A stretch of 64,000 nucleotides of DNA. Origin: Planctomycetota bacterium (GTDB taxonomy: Bacteria; Planctomycetota; UBA1135; JACQFD01). The stretch spans positions 153,353 through 217,352 of the forward strand of contig JAEUHX010000047.1 in the NCBI GenBank assembly GCA_016792805.1, given 5' to 3'. Each line of letters begins with the position of its first letter. The stretch's first letter is position 1. The notes beneath the pieces were generated by a model. That model was not told the DNA's origin, ran no database searches, and saw only the letters and a program-made list of their open reading frames with translations. Made by a program: the position numbers and the translations under genes. Positions 1 through 8,604 of the stretch are shown here, piece after piece.

Positions 1-1
1 G

Positions 2-2377
2 GAGTCGACGGTGCCAGGGCTTCCGCAGCAGGGCCGATTCCGGGGCCTCGCCGCAGCCGACCTCGATGCCGATGGCGATCTCGATTTATTAGCTCTCAGC
101 GACAAGCTCTCGGTCTATCGAGCGGATCCGACGCCGCTGGCCGCGCCGGAGGACACGCCGCCCGAGAACACGGCCTTCTCCCCGAGATTTGTTGACATCA
201 CAGATGCTAGCGGAATCGACACAAAGGCGCTCGAGCCGCAGGCTCTCGCTTTCCTCGATTACGACGGCCGAAACGACACAGACATAGTGGTCGTCGGGAA
301 TAAGGGAAGTGCACTTTTTGCCAATCGCCGGATGTTCCGATTCGAACGCATCGCCGAGCTTCCGCCGGCAGCGGCGGTGGCGGGCGCCGACCTCGATTCC
401 GACGGACGCACCGACGTGCTGTTCGCGAATCGGGACGGCCTCTGGCTCGCGGCGAGCAACGGTGCAGGGCTCGAGCCGCCGCGGCGCATTGCGGCCGGGC
501 CGCTCGCCTCTCCTCGGATTCTTGCGGTCGACCTCGAGAATCGCGGCGCGCTTGATGTGTTGCTTTTCGATACTCATCGAGTCTCCGTGCTTCGCACGGC
601 GGATGGAAAATCGTTCGTCGACGTCGCGTCGCGGCTCATCCCAGGCGGCTTCCGCGGCATTCCCCTGGCGGCGGCCGCTCAAGATCTCGACGGCGACTAC
701 GACCTTGACGTCGTAGTGGCTCGCACGGGCGACGACGGTAAGGCGATGCCTGCCGCGGTCTTCGCGAATCGCGGCGCAGAGAAGTACCCGGCCGCAGCTC
801 TTACATTTCGAGGCACAAAAACGAACCGTAGCGGCCTCGGTACGCGCGTGGAGGTGCGCACTGCCGGCACGCGGCGCATGCTGGAAGCCTGGCAGTTGCC
901 TGTGTACATCGGAGGCGGTCCGCGGCGGAAACTCGACGGCGTCTTCCTCAAGTGGACCAACGGCATCGATGAGGCCCAAGGCGACGTCGCAACGGGGAGG
1001 TTTCACTATTCCATCGAGCGGCGCGGGCGCGAGGGCTCGTGCCCGTTCCTCTACTCCTGGAACGGCAAGCGGTTTGAATTTGTGACAGATGCCATCGGCG
1101 CGACGCCGCTCGGTCTCCTCGCGATGCCCGGGCTCTATGTGCCGCCCCAAGAGCAGGAGTGGCTGCGCATCCGCGGCGATCAGCTGGTTCCGAAGGACGG
1201 GCGCTATGAGCTTCGCTTCACCGAGGAGATGCGGGAAACCACCTATCTCGACCGCGTAGCGCTGTTGTGTGTGGATCATCCCGCGGGAACGAGCGTATAT
1301 CCCGACGAGCGCTTCTGCTTCCCGCCTTTCCCGGAGAAGCGGCTTCTCGCGGTTCGGCGGGAGGTTCCCATTCGGGCCGCTTGGGATGCCGCCGGCCGCG
1401 ACGTGACGGCGGCGCTCGCGAGCGAGGACCGGCGCTACGCCTCGCCCGCAGAGCGGATTGCCTATCAGGGAATGTCCACACTTCACGCGCTCACCCTCGA
1501 CCTCGGCGACCTCGCCGGCGCGCGAAAAGTGCAACTTTTCCTCACGGGCTGGTTCGCGTGGACCAACTCCTCGATCAACCAGGCAATATTCCACGCCGGC
1601 ATCCGCTTCACGCCGCCGCGCGTCGACGTGCTCGCAGCCGAAAGCCAATTCCCGTCGGAGTCGGCGAAGAGCCTCGACGGCACGGCCCCCTGGCGAACCG
1701 TCGTGCCCGACGCCGGGTTCCCTGCGGGCATGCAGAAGACGATGTGTATCGACCTGACCGGGAAGCTGAAGCCGGGCGAGCACATCGTGCGTCTTGTTAC
1801 GAATCTCCAGCTCCATTGGGATCGCGTGTTTATTGCATTGGATGACGCTCCGACCGAGCTGCGCACGACGGAGCTCTCTCCGGCCATCGCCGAGCTGCGC
1901 ACGCGCGGCGTGAGCCGCTGGCGCGCGCCGTTGGAGGGCGCTCCGTCGGAACCCGTCTACGAGGAGGCGACGACGGAGCTCGTGTACGACCTCCACGTCG
2001 GAGAGTACACGCGCCTCGGCGATGTGCGCGAGCTGCTCACACAAGCCGATGATCGTTTTGTGATTTTTCCGCATGGGGATGAAGTGGCGCTCTCTTTTGA
2101 TGCCTCGGCTGCGCCGCCGCTCCCCGACGGCTGGACGCGCACCTTCATTCTCGATTCCCATGGCTGGGCTAAGGACGCCGACCCGACCACATTTGCGCCG
2201 ACAACCGTCGAGCCGCTCCCCTTCCGCGGCATGTCCGGCTACCCCTACCGCGCCGACGAGCACTACCCGGACACGCCGGAGACTCGCCGCTACCGCTCCG
2301 AATGGAACACCCGCAAGGTTACTTCTCCGCGCCCCATCCCGATTGCGTCGGGGATCGAAGCGATCCATGAAAAATAA
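2..2377 (+). CDS. FG-GAP/VCBS repeat protein with ASPIC/UnbV domain (5' partial)
   Basis: The reading frame is open to the left edge of the window, so the true start is probably outside; the first possible internal start is GTG at 11. The N-terminal third has FG-GAP-like calcium-loop repeats, seen as DLDADGDLDLL (about residue 18 counted from position 11), DLDSDGRTDVLFAN (128) and DLDGDYDLDVVVART (225). An ASPIC/UnbV-like stretch follows (about 265-330, NRSGLGTRVEVR). The remaining C-terminal half of about 450 residues I do not recognise. Such proteins are usually exported beta-propellers involved in binding or adhesion; the export signal would be outside the window. The family call is firm, the function is not known. 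Confidence 0.85.
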   Translation, partial: ESTVPGLPQQGRFRGLAAADLDADGDLDLLALSDKLSVYRADPTPLAAPEDTPPENTAFSPRFVDITDASGIDTKALEPQALAFLDYDGRNDTDIVVVGNKGSALFANRRMFRFERIAELPPAAAVAGADLDSDGRTDVLFANRDGLWLAASNGAGLEPPRRIAAGPLASPRILAVDLENRGALDVLLFDTHRVSVLRTADGKSFVDVASRLIPGGFRGIPLAAAAQDLDGDYDLDVVVARTGDDGKAMPAAVFANRGAEKYPAAALTFRGTKTNRSGLGTRVEVRTAGTRRMLEAWQLPVYIGGGPRRKLDGVFLKWTNGIDEAQGDVATGRFHYSIERRGREGSCPFLYSWNGKRFEFVTDAIGATPLGLLAMPGLYVPPQEQEWLRIRGDQLVPKDGRYELRFTEEMRETTYLDRVALLCVDHPAGTSVYPDERFCFPPFPEKRLLAVRREVPIRAAWDAAGRDVTAALASEDRRYASPAERIAYQGMSTLHALTLDLGDLAGARKVQLFLTGWFAWTNSSINQAIFHAGIRFTPPRVDVLAAESQFPSESAKSLDGTAPWRTVVPDAGFPAGMQKTMCIDLTGKLKPGEHIVRLVTNLQLHWDRVFIALDDAPTELRTTELSPAIAELRTRGVSRWRAPLEGAPSEPVYEEATTELVYDLHVGEYTRLGDVRELLTQADDRFVIFPHGDEVALSFDASAAPPLPDGWTRTFILDSHGWAKDADPTTFAPTTVEPLPFRGMSGYPYRADEHYPDTPETRRYRSEWNTRKVTSPRPIPIASGIEAIHEK

Positions 2378-2386
2378 CGAGCTGCG

Positions 2387-3232
2387 CTACTGTCGGACTC
2401 GCTCCCCCCCGCAGTACACATTAAACCCGCCGTCCCGAAGGAAGCCGACGAGCGTCATGGCGCCCGATTGTGCGCATTCGATTGCGAGCGACGAAGGGGC
2501 GCCGACCGAAGCGACGACCGGGATCCCCGCAACGCGCGCTTTCTGAAGAATCTCGAAGCCGGCACGGCCGCTCACAAAAAGCACGTCCTGATCGAGAGGC
2601 CAGGCGCCGCGCCGCACTCGAGCGCCGATCACCTTGTCGACAGCATTGTGGCGTCCCACGTCCTCGCGCAGCTCCCGGCGCTCACCGGCCGCTGAGAAAA
2701 GTGCTGCCGCGTGGAGCCCGCCCGTGGTCTCGAAAACCGACTGAGCCTCGCGCGCCCCGGCCGGCATGCGCAGCAACACGTCGGCAGAAATCTGAAGATC
2801 ACTTTTCACCGCGGGCGCCGCCACCTCGATTGCGTCGAGCGTCGCTTTGCCGCAGACTCCGCACGAAGACGAAGCATACAAATTCCGCCGAAACCGCTCG
2901 ACATCGAGCGACGCGCCCTCGACGAGCGCCGCGTTCACCACGTTCTCGACGGCGCGCCCATCCGCGCCGACGCACGGCGCGACGACCGAGAGATCGTCGG
3001 GACTCACAATTCCCTCGGTCACCACAAATCCGGCGGCCAGGTCGAGGTCATCGCCCGGCGTGCGCATCACGACCGCAATCGGCTTCCCCAGAACCCGAAT
3101 CTCGAGCGGCTCCTCCACCGACACCGCGTCGCGCCTGGTCGACGATCGCCCCGCGCGCACGCGCCGCACTTCGAAGGCGCGCCATCGAGGATCGTCGCTC
3201 GGCTCATCGCCCGCGCTGCGGATGTTCGCCAT
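2387..3232 (-). CDS. fdhD: FdhD, formate dehydrogenase accessory sulfurtransferase
   Basis: 281 aa, ATG start. Family motifs appear in order: EEPLEIRV (40-47), MRTPGDDLDLAAGF (56-69), the SSCGVCG loop with Cys124 and Cys127, TGGLHAAALF, REDVGRHNAVDKVIG, SGRAGFEILQKA and a C-terminal TLVGFLRDGGFNVY. In the family, FdhD receives sulfur from IscS through the CxxC loop and sulfurates the molybdenum cofactor of formate dehydrogenase. No formate dehydrogenase subunit is in this window, so its client is encoded elsewhere. It lies 9 bases from the convergent upstream gene and is divergent from the Cys-rich gene at 3373. Confidence 0.96.
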   Translation of the reverse strand: MANIRSAGDEPSDDPRWRAFEVRRVRAGRSSTRRDAVSVEEPLEIRVLGKPIAVVMRTPGDDLDLAAGFVVTEGIVSPDDLSVVAPCVGADGRAVENVVNAALVEGASLDVERFRRNLYASSSCGVCGKATLDAIEVAAPAVKSDLQISADVLLRMPAGAREAQSVFETTGGLHAAALFSAAGERRELREDVGRHNAVDKVIGARVRRGAWPLDQDVLFVSGRAGFEILQKARVAGIPVVASVGAPSSLAIECAQSGAMTLVGFLRDGGFNVYCGGERVRQ

Positions 3233-3372
3233 GGAAGGTTCCGGGCGAGCATACCCGGGGACCCCAGAGCCATTCGTGCGAGCGCGTGATCCCGCTCACG
3301 GGTCGCCCATCAAAGTCCTTCACCCACCGAGGCCCGAAGGCGTATCCTCTAGCCACTGTTCGGAGGCAATCC

Positions 3373-3705
3373 ATGACCACTCGCTCCCTCACGTTCCTCG
3401 CGGCGAGCTCGATCCTCGCCCTCGTCGGCTTCGTCTCCTGCGCCCAAAGCACGTCCGCCCCGGAGGGCACGTCGAATGCCTCGGTCGCAGCTCCTGCCCC
3501 GAAGAAGGGTTCTTGCTGCGCCTCGGAGGCGGCCGTGAATGCCGCAGTCAGCGAGAAGGCGGGCACCGAGAAGGCCGGCAAGGAGTGCTGCGCCGACAAG
3601 GGCGCCATGGAGTGCTCCGCCGAAGCGACGAAGTCCGCCGCCAAGGGCGAGTGTCCCATGTCGGGCTCCTCCTGCACCGAGAAGGGCGAAAAGGGCTCCA
3701 ACTAG
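3373..3705 (+). CDS. small Cys-rich exported protein, putative lipoprotein
   Basis: 110 aa. The ATG is chosen because a clear GGAGG Shine-Dalgarno lies at 3362-3366, six bases upstream. A hydrophobic N-terminus ends in LVGFVSC, a plausible but imperfect lipobox. The mature part is low-complexity Ala/Lys/Ser/Glu-rich with pairs of cysteines: GSCCAS, KECCADK, MECSA, GECPMS and SSCTEK. This spacing suggests metal binding or disulfide bonding outside the cytoplasm, but I know no named family. A GC-rich hairpin at 3766-3790 follows, so it is probably transcribed on its own. Confidence 0.75.
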   Translation: MTTRSLTFLAASSILALVGFVSCAQSTSAPEGTSNASVAAPAPKKGSCCASEAAVNAAVSEKAGTEKAGKECCADKGAMECSAEATKSAAKGECPMSGSSCTEKGEKGSN

Positions 3706-3765
3706 GCAGTTCGCGCCTTCCGTCCGAGGTCGGCCCAGAGCGAATCTGCGCCGCCCCCGGCTCGA

Positions 3766-3790
3766 GCGAGCCGTCTTCGAGACGGCTCGC
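3766..3790 (+). terminator. Perfect 10-bp hairpin after the Cys-rich gene
   Basis: Bases 3766-3775 (gcgagccgtc) pair perfectly with 3781-3790 around a ttcga loop, and a short T stretch (gtcgttt) follows. This is consistent with a rho-independent terminator with a weak U tract, closing the 3373-3705 unit before the ferredoxin gene. Confidence 0.6.
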
Positions 3791-3894
3791 GTCGTTTCCG
3801 GGCTCGACCCGCTACCTTGCGCCGGCCGCGCCCCACGCGGTGCCGCGGAGGACCGTCGACCGATCCTCCACGAGTTCGCCCCCCGACCGAACCC

Positions 3895-4215
3895 ATGCCG
3901 AAAGTTACTTTTCAAAAAGAGCAGAAGACCATCGAAGTCCCGAAGGGGACGGACCTCCGGACAGCCGCCCAGAGGGCTGAGGTCTCGATTTATCGCGGCC
4001 CTGCCCGGCTGCTGAACTGCCGAGGCGACGGGAAGTGCAAGACCTGCCGAGTCAAAGTCACACCCGACGGGCAGCTTTCGCCTCGCACCGCCCTCGAGCT
4101 GCCGCGAGACCCGCGCGCGATTTTCCAAATCATCGACCATCGCGAACTGATCGGCTGGCGCCTCGCTTGCCAGGCCAAGGTCCATGGCGACATCGTCGTC
4201 ACGACGCAGGACTAG
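3895..4215 (+). CDS. 2Fe-2S ferredoxin
   Basis: 106 aa from ATG 3895. The iron-sulfur ligands are Cys42, Cys48, Cys51 and Cys92 (NCRGDGKCKTC, then LACQAKV), the C-x5-C-x2-C...C pattern of adrenodoxin/plant-type 2Fe-2S ferredoxins. The length matches a single-domain electron carrier. The upstream frame can be extended, but the extension has no family similarity and crosses the hairpin at 3766-3790. No reductase or oxygenase sits beside it, so the redox partner cannot be named. Confidence 0.92.
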   Translation: MPKVTFQKEQKTIEVPKGTDLRTAAQRAEVSIYRGPARLLNCRGDGKCKTCRVKVTPDGQLSPRTALELPRDPRAIFQIIDHRELIGWRLACQAKVHGDIVVTTQD

Positions 4216-4398
4216 CGGCCCGATGGGGCTCCCCCGAGCGACGGTGATCGCCACCCCTCCAGCGAAAAGCCAGCTTTCGCCGATGGGTGAGCGGTTTACG
4301 GCAATCGGGGGAAACGGGCACGAAGCTCAGAAACACCTTCCTGCTCCGTCATCCTCCAGCTCGCCGCGTCGCTCTTCGGAGCGCGCGGCGGGCCCTTT

Positions 4399-4884
4399 GT
4401 GAACCTGCTCCACGCCGGCGTGACCGCGCCCGCCCAACCTGCGGCCTTCGCTCTCGAGTGTGCCGGTGCACTCGGAGCGATCTGGTGGGCCGTTCGCGTC
4501 CCGCGCGCATTCCGCAGGGGAAACGCGCAGAGCCAGTGCGCGCGATTTGTAAGGACCTCGCGAGCCTGGACCTCGGCGCTCGGCATCGCCTCGGCTGTGG
4601 CCGCCGTGCTGCACGTCACGGGCAGAGGGGCCGGAGCTGTGTTGTATGCACATTTCGGCGCGCTCGGCCTGCTCTGCGTCGCCGTATTTCTGCTGATCCT
4701 CTGGGACGTCCATGCCCAGCGCGCGCTGCGGCTACCGGAGGCGGGCGCGCGCGTCGACGGCGCGGCGCTCCTGGCGAGCCACCGCCTGTTGACCGCGCTC
4801 CGGTGGACGGTCGCCGCCACAGCGCTTCCGCTGACGGTTGCCGCCGCGGCGAACTGCGGTGTGAAACTATTGGCGGATTCGTAA
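4399..4884 (+). CDS. Hypothetical integral membrane protein, about four TM segments
   Basis: 161 aa from GTG 4399. Hydrophobic stretches at roughly residues 14-32, 55-72, 82-101 and 134-151 suggest four membrane passes. I recognise no family. Its last 18 bases overlap the 3' end of the convergent membrane protein gene (4867-6501). Confidence 0.6.
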   Translation: MNLLHAGVTAPAQPAAFALECAGALGAIWWAVRVPRAFRRGNAQSQCARFVRTSRAWTSALGIASAVAAVLHVTGRGAGAVLYAHFGALGLLCVAVFLLILWDVHAQRALRLPEAGARVDGAALLASHRLLTALRWTVAATALPLTVAAAANCGVKLLADS

Positions 4885-6501
4885 CCAAAAGCCGCGGAAG
4901 CTCCCGCCCGACGCGGGATCGAGCACGAAGCGCTGCTCCAGCTCCGCGAGCACCGCGGCCATCTCCGGGAACGGCGCCAGCGCCACCCGAACCCGCTCGT
5001 CGAGGAGAATCTGCTCCCCTTCTGTGAGTTTCGACCGGAGGAGCCCCTCGAGCCCGTCCACGGAACCTCCGGCCGCCTCGAAGATTTGTGGAATCGTATA
5101 AACGACTCCTGGGCCGCAAACCCAGTCGGCATACTGGTACTCGTCGAAGCCGTCGGTCAAAAGATAACACTTCTTCGGCCCCTCCATCAGCCCCTTGGCT
5201 CCCGAGGCCCAGCTCTCGACAGGACGATCGCGCCCGTATTCCCGCAGCGACAGCGCCGTGCCGATGCATTGCAACGGGAGTAATGCCCACAATCCCCAAA
5301 TCCAGAGACCACGGAGCCCTGCAACGGCCGCACCGGTCGCCACACCGACCACAAAACAGAAGCCGGCGGCCCCGACGAGGATGGGCGGCGGCACCTCGCG
5401 CAGCACCCGATCGTAGCCCATGGCGGCGGCCACCGCAGAAAGCGCGATCGCAACGCCCGTCCCGAAGAACCCGACGATCATCTTCATTGGCGTTGCCGAC
5501 CGAGGCAGGCTCCAAAGTTCGGCGATCGCCGCGAGCAGCACCGGCAGCGTCGGCAACAAATAGGCGCCGCGCTGCTCGAAATGAAAGAAGGAGAAGAGCA
5601 CGACGTGCGGCGCAATGAGCAGGAGCCCGATCGATCCGAGCCGCCAGTGCTCCCGGACCACCGCGCCGAGCGCGAGGCATCCGCACATCACAATTCCCGC
5701 GGCAGGAGCGATCCAGTCGGTCGCTACATATCCAAGCAGAAACTCCGCGGGGAGGCCGGCACGCATTTGTGAGAGAAGAACGTCGCGCGTCGAGCCGAAG
5801 TAGGAGCGCCAGGCGAAGGGCGAGCCGTAAACGGCCGCCGCGTGGGCGCACACGGCGACAGCAGCCGCCGCCAACGGAGCTAGGAGCGCTCCGAGGTCCG
5901 CCACCGTCATGCGCCAAGGGGCGCCCCGGGCAAGCCAGAGCGCCAACAGATAGAGCCCCGGCAAGAGCTGAAGGCCGCTCTGGTGGGTACCTGCGATGAG
6001 CACCGCCGCGCTGGAGACAAGCGCCAGCGACGCGGGGCGGACGCCCTGCCGCAGGCGCGCGACGGCGAATCCGCCGAAGGTGACGGCCGCCATGTGGAGC
6101 GCGTGCACTTCGGCCTGGCTCGCGAAGAACGCATAGGAAGGTGTGGTCGCGAGTAGCCCCGCCCACAGGAGTGCCGTGCGACGGCGAGCGCCGAGGCTCA
6201 GCGCCGCCAGGAAGAAGAACGCCGCGCCCGCGCCGCCGGCCACGGCCGACAACACGCGCAAGCTCGTGTAGGGATCACGGACACCGAGGAACGCCGTCAG
6301 GGCGCGAATCAACCGCGCGGAGGGCAAGTAGAGCGGGTGCGTCGTGAAGGTCCCGCCGCGCTCCACGAGCTTCACAAAGAAGGTGTCATCTCCGAAGAGG
6401 CGGCCCGTGGCCGCCGCGAGGTAGAGCGCTGCCAGGCCGAGGGCGAGCGCAAGGGCCATCGCACTGTTGGAGCGCAGCCACGCGCGGGGTTCGGAGAGCA
6501 T
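4867..6501 (-). CDS. Polytopic membrane protein, DUF2723/glycosyltransferase-like
   Basis: 544 aa from ATG 6501; a TTG at 6549 would add 16 residues. The protein is mostly membrane segments. Near the N-terminus, the loop after the first TM reads GDDTFFVKLVERG followed by HPLYLPSARLIRAL, which resembles the acidic loop and HPL motif of DUF2723/PMT-like GT-C enzymes that transfer sugars from lipid donors on the outer face. The C-terminal about 130 residues look soluble. The GT-C assignment is an inference from topology and the loop; the substrate is unknown. Confidence 0.7.
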   Translation of the reverse strand: MLSEPRAWLRSNSAMALALALGLAALYLAAATGRLFGDDTFFVKLVERGGTFTTHPLYLPSARLIRALTAFLGVRDPYTSLRVLSAVAGGAGAAFFFLAALSLGARRRTALLWAGLLATTPSYAFFASQAEVHALHMAAVTFGGFAVARLRQGVRPASLALVSSAAVLIAGTHQSGLQLLPGLYLLALWLARGAPWRMTVADLGALLAPLAAAAVAVCAHAAAVYGSPFAWRSYFGSTRDVLLSQMRAGLPAEFLLGYVATDWIAPAAGIVMCGCLALGAVVREHWRLGSIGLLLIAPHVVLFSFFHFEQRGAYLLPTLPVLLAAIAELWSLPRSATPMKMIVGFFGTGVAIALSAVAAAMGYDRVLREVPPPILVGAAGFCFVVGVATGAAVAGLRGLWIWGLWALLPLQCIGTALSLREYGRDRPVESWASGAKGLMEGPKKCYLLTDGFDEYQYADWVCGPGVVYTIPQIFEAAGGSVDGLEGLLRSKLTEGEQILLDERVRVALAPFPEMAAVLAELEQRFVLDPASGGSFRGFWLRIRQ

Positions 6502-6673
6502 CCGACCGAAGTCTGCCCTGGCTGCGACGCAGCGCGCACGAGTTTCCAACCCCCGCCGGAGCGCCTGCCCATCCGCCTCCCGGGAGGACGCGGCGTCGCG
6601 TCAGGCCCCTTGAGGGTTTCCCCTCCCCCGACGATCCTCTCCGCCCCCGATTTCTGAAACGACGCGAGAACCC

Positions 6674-7156
6674 TTGACTGCCCAACTCAAAGTCGGCGAC
6701 CGCGCCCCCGCGTTTACGCTGAAGTGCAACGATGGCCGGCTCATCAGCCTCGCCGATTTCGCAGGCCAGAAGCAGGTCGTCCTCTTCTTCTATTCGAAGG
6801 ACAGCTCCCCTTCCGATGCGGCCGAGGCGCGCCAGTTCCGCGATGCGCTCGACCGCTTCAAGGCGATGAACACCGAGCTGATCGGAATCAGCGTCGACGA
6901 CATCCTGTCCCATCGCGTGTTCGAGAAGGAGAACAACCTCAATTTTCTCCTTCTCTCGGATACAACAAAAATTGTGACCCAACAGTACGCGCTTCTGAGA
7001 CGCGAGGGATACGGCAGCCGCGGCACGTTCGTGGTCGACAAGCAGGGGCTGCTGAAGGCGATCTTCTATCAAATCAAGCCGGAGACCCATCTGGAGGAAG
7101 TGATCAAGTCGCTGAAAGGTGGCGGCGCCATCTCCAATCTTCCGAAGCTCAACTAG
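6674..7156 (+). CDS. AhpC/TSA peroxiredoxin-fold protein lacking the peroxidatic cysteine
   Basis: 160 aa from TTG 6674; no ATG gives a full domain. The fold is clearly that of BCP/Prx[44 protein letters not shown], and [11 protein letters not shown] with the conserved Arg. Where BCP has the TPGCT active site, this protein has SPSDA: Asp48 replaces the peroxidatic Cys, and the resolving position five residues later is Arg53. Cys18 is the only cysteine. It therefore cannot use the normal peroxidase chemistry and may be a structural or regulatory relative. It lies 11 bases before the flavin reductase-like gene. Confidence 0.9.
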   Translation: MTAQLKVGDRAPAFTLKCNDGRLISLADFAGQKQVVLFFYSKDSSPSDAAEARQFRDALDRFKAMNTELIGISVDDILSHRVFEKENNLNFLLLSDTTKIVTQQYALLRREGYGSRGTFVVDKQGLLKAIFYQIKPETHLEEVIKSLKGGGAISNLPKLN

Positions 7157-7167
7157 CAAATACGCCC

Positions 7168-7656
7168 GTGAACGAAGAAGCCAAGAAAACGCTGCTCCGG
7201 ATGATTCCCCACGGACTCTACGTGGTGACGTCGGGAAAGGCCGCTGGCGACGGGCCCGTCCACGGCTTCACCGCCACGTGGCTCACCCAAGCGTCGTTCA
7301 AGCCGCCGCTCGTGATGATGGGCGTTCGCAAAGACTCCCAAAGCTACGCGTCGGTCACAGGCAATGGCGCTTTTGTGGTGAATTTCATTCCCAAGAGCGA
7401 CCGCGCCATGGCGGAGCGGTTCTTCCAAGCGCCTCCCGCCTCGGGCTCGCGCTTCGGCGATCAGCCCTTCCGCCCCGCTCCTGCCACCGGAGCGCCGGTC
7501 CTCGAGGCGGCGCTTGGATTTGTGGAATGTAAAGTCGTCCATGTGTTTGATCACGGCGACCACTCGGTCGTTGTCGGAGAAGTGATCGAAGCACAAATCC
7601 TTCAAGCGGGCGAACCGCTCCTGCTCTCCGACACTCCGTGGAAGTACGGCGGGTAG
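7168..7656 (+). CDS. Flavin reductase-like FMN-binding protein
   Basis: 162 aa from GTG 7168. The sequence follows the flavin reductase/HpaC-like split-barrel pattern: IPHGLYVVTSG, GFTATWLTQASFKPPLVMMGV, FVVNFIP and a C-terminal HSVVVGEVIEA. Family members bind FMN and reduce flavin with NAD(P)H or serve as flavin donors to oxygenases. It sits between the Cys-less peroxiredoxin and cbiM (24 bases), probably in one transcript. No partner oxygenase is nearby. Confidence 0.88.
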   Translation: MNEEAKKTLLRMIPHGLYVVTSGKAAGDGPVHGFTATWLTQASFKPPLVMMGVRKDSQSYASVTGNGAFVVNFIPKSDRAMAERFFQAPPASGSRFGDQPFRPAPATGAPVLEAALGFVECKVVHVFDHGDHSVVVGEVIEAQILQAGEPLLLSDTPWKYGG

Positions 7657-7680
7657 CCTCGCGGGCACCCTCCGACGGCG

Positions 7681-8604
7681 ATGCACCTTCCCGATGGGGT
7701 TCTGAGCCCGGCGGTCTGGATCGCGGCGGCCGGTGCGTCGGGAGCCTCACTGGCTCTCGCACTCCGCGAAACGCGCAGCGCCACGCGGGGCATCGCCCGC
7801 TCGCCCGGAGAGACGGGCAGCCCGGCCGGAATCGGCACGACGGCCACGCTCGCCGCATTTGTATTCGCCGCGCAAAGCTTTCAAATCCCGATCCCCGGAG
7901 GGGCCAGCGCTCATCTGTTGGGCGGATCGCTTCTCACGGCCGCGCTCGGACCGGCGCGCGCGGTGTGCGCCATGGCGTCGGTCTTCGCGGTTCAGGCTCT
8001 CGCGTTCCACGACGGCGGGATTGCAGCCCTCGGAGCCAACCTCTGGAACGGAGGAATTGTGCCTTCGGCCGTCACCAGCGCGATGATCGCCTTCATGCCA
8101 CCGCGCTCCACGTCGCGAATGCGCGCGCTGATGGCGGGCGGGGGCGCCGTCCTGGGGGTCTTCCTGGGCTCTCTTTTTTGTGCGTTCGAGATCGGACTCT
8201 CCGGCGCCGCCGCGCTGCCGGTCGCCCTGGCGGCCATCGCGGGAATCCATCTGTGGGTTGCGCTGGTCGAAGGAGTGCTCACGGCGGCCCTCGTCGGCGC
8301 GCTCTTTGGAGCCCGCCAATTCACTGCCGATCCGGGCGCCGGGCGCGGATCGGCGCGCCTCTCTCTCCCCATCCTGGTGGCCTCAGCCGCCCTCGCGACG
8401 GCCATCGCCGCCTCTCAGTTCTCCGCGGGATCGCCTGACGGGCTCGAGCGGGCGAGTGCACAACTAGGCATCTCGGCGACGGCACCCGAGCCCGAGCGGG
8501 AGGAACTCGGAGGCGCCGTACCGACGCTCGCCGGCGCAAGCCTCGCAGCCGTCGCCCTCGCCATCGGGATCGCATGGAGGCGCCCCGCCTCCTCAGCCCC
8601 GTGA
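7681..8604 (+). CDS. cbiM: CbiM cobalt/nickel ECF transporter substrate-binding subunit with PDGLE tail
   Basis: 307 aa. It starts with MHLPDGVLSP, the conserved N-terminus that binds Co/Ni in CbiM/NikM, and continues with FVFAAQSFQIPIPGG, AHLLGGSLL and NLWNGG in the usual order. The C-terminus carries SPDGLERA plus a final TM segment, matching the PDGLE (CbiN/NikN-like) component fused onto CbiM. The metal, cobalt or nickel, cannot be decided from sequence. The stop overlaps the GTG start of cbiQ. Confidence 0.93.
   Translation: MHLPDGVLSPAVWIAAAGASGASLALALRETRSATRGIARSPGETGSPAGIGTTATLAAFVFAAQSFQIPIPGGASAHLLGGSLLTAALGPARAVCAMASVFAVQALAFHDGGIAALGANLWNGGIVPSAVTSAMIAFMPPRSTSRMRALMAGGGAVLGVFLGSLFCAFEIGLSGAAALPVALAAIAGIHLWVALVEGVLTAALVGALFGARQFTADPGAGRGSARLSLPILVASAALATAIAASQFSAGSPDGLERASAQLGISATAPEPEREELGGAVPTLAGASLAAVALAIGIAWRRPASSAP

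Noticed and set aside
89..2368. 759-residue open frame on the minus strand, opposite the FG-GAP gene
   Set aside because: It mirrors a real gene in a GC-rich genome, is Arg-rich and has no domain; the plus-strand frame has clear FG-GAP and ASPIC motifs.
2470..3372. Long N-terminal extension of the Cys-rich gene
   Set aside because: It is Arg/Pro-rich, runs opposite fdhD, and ignores the strong GGAGG and signal peptide at 3373.
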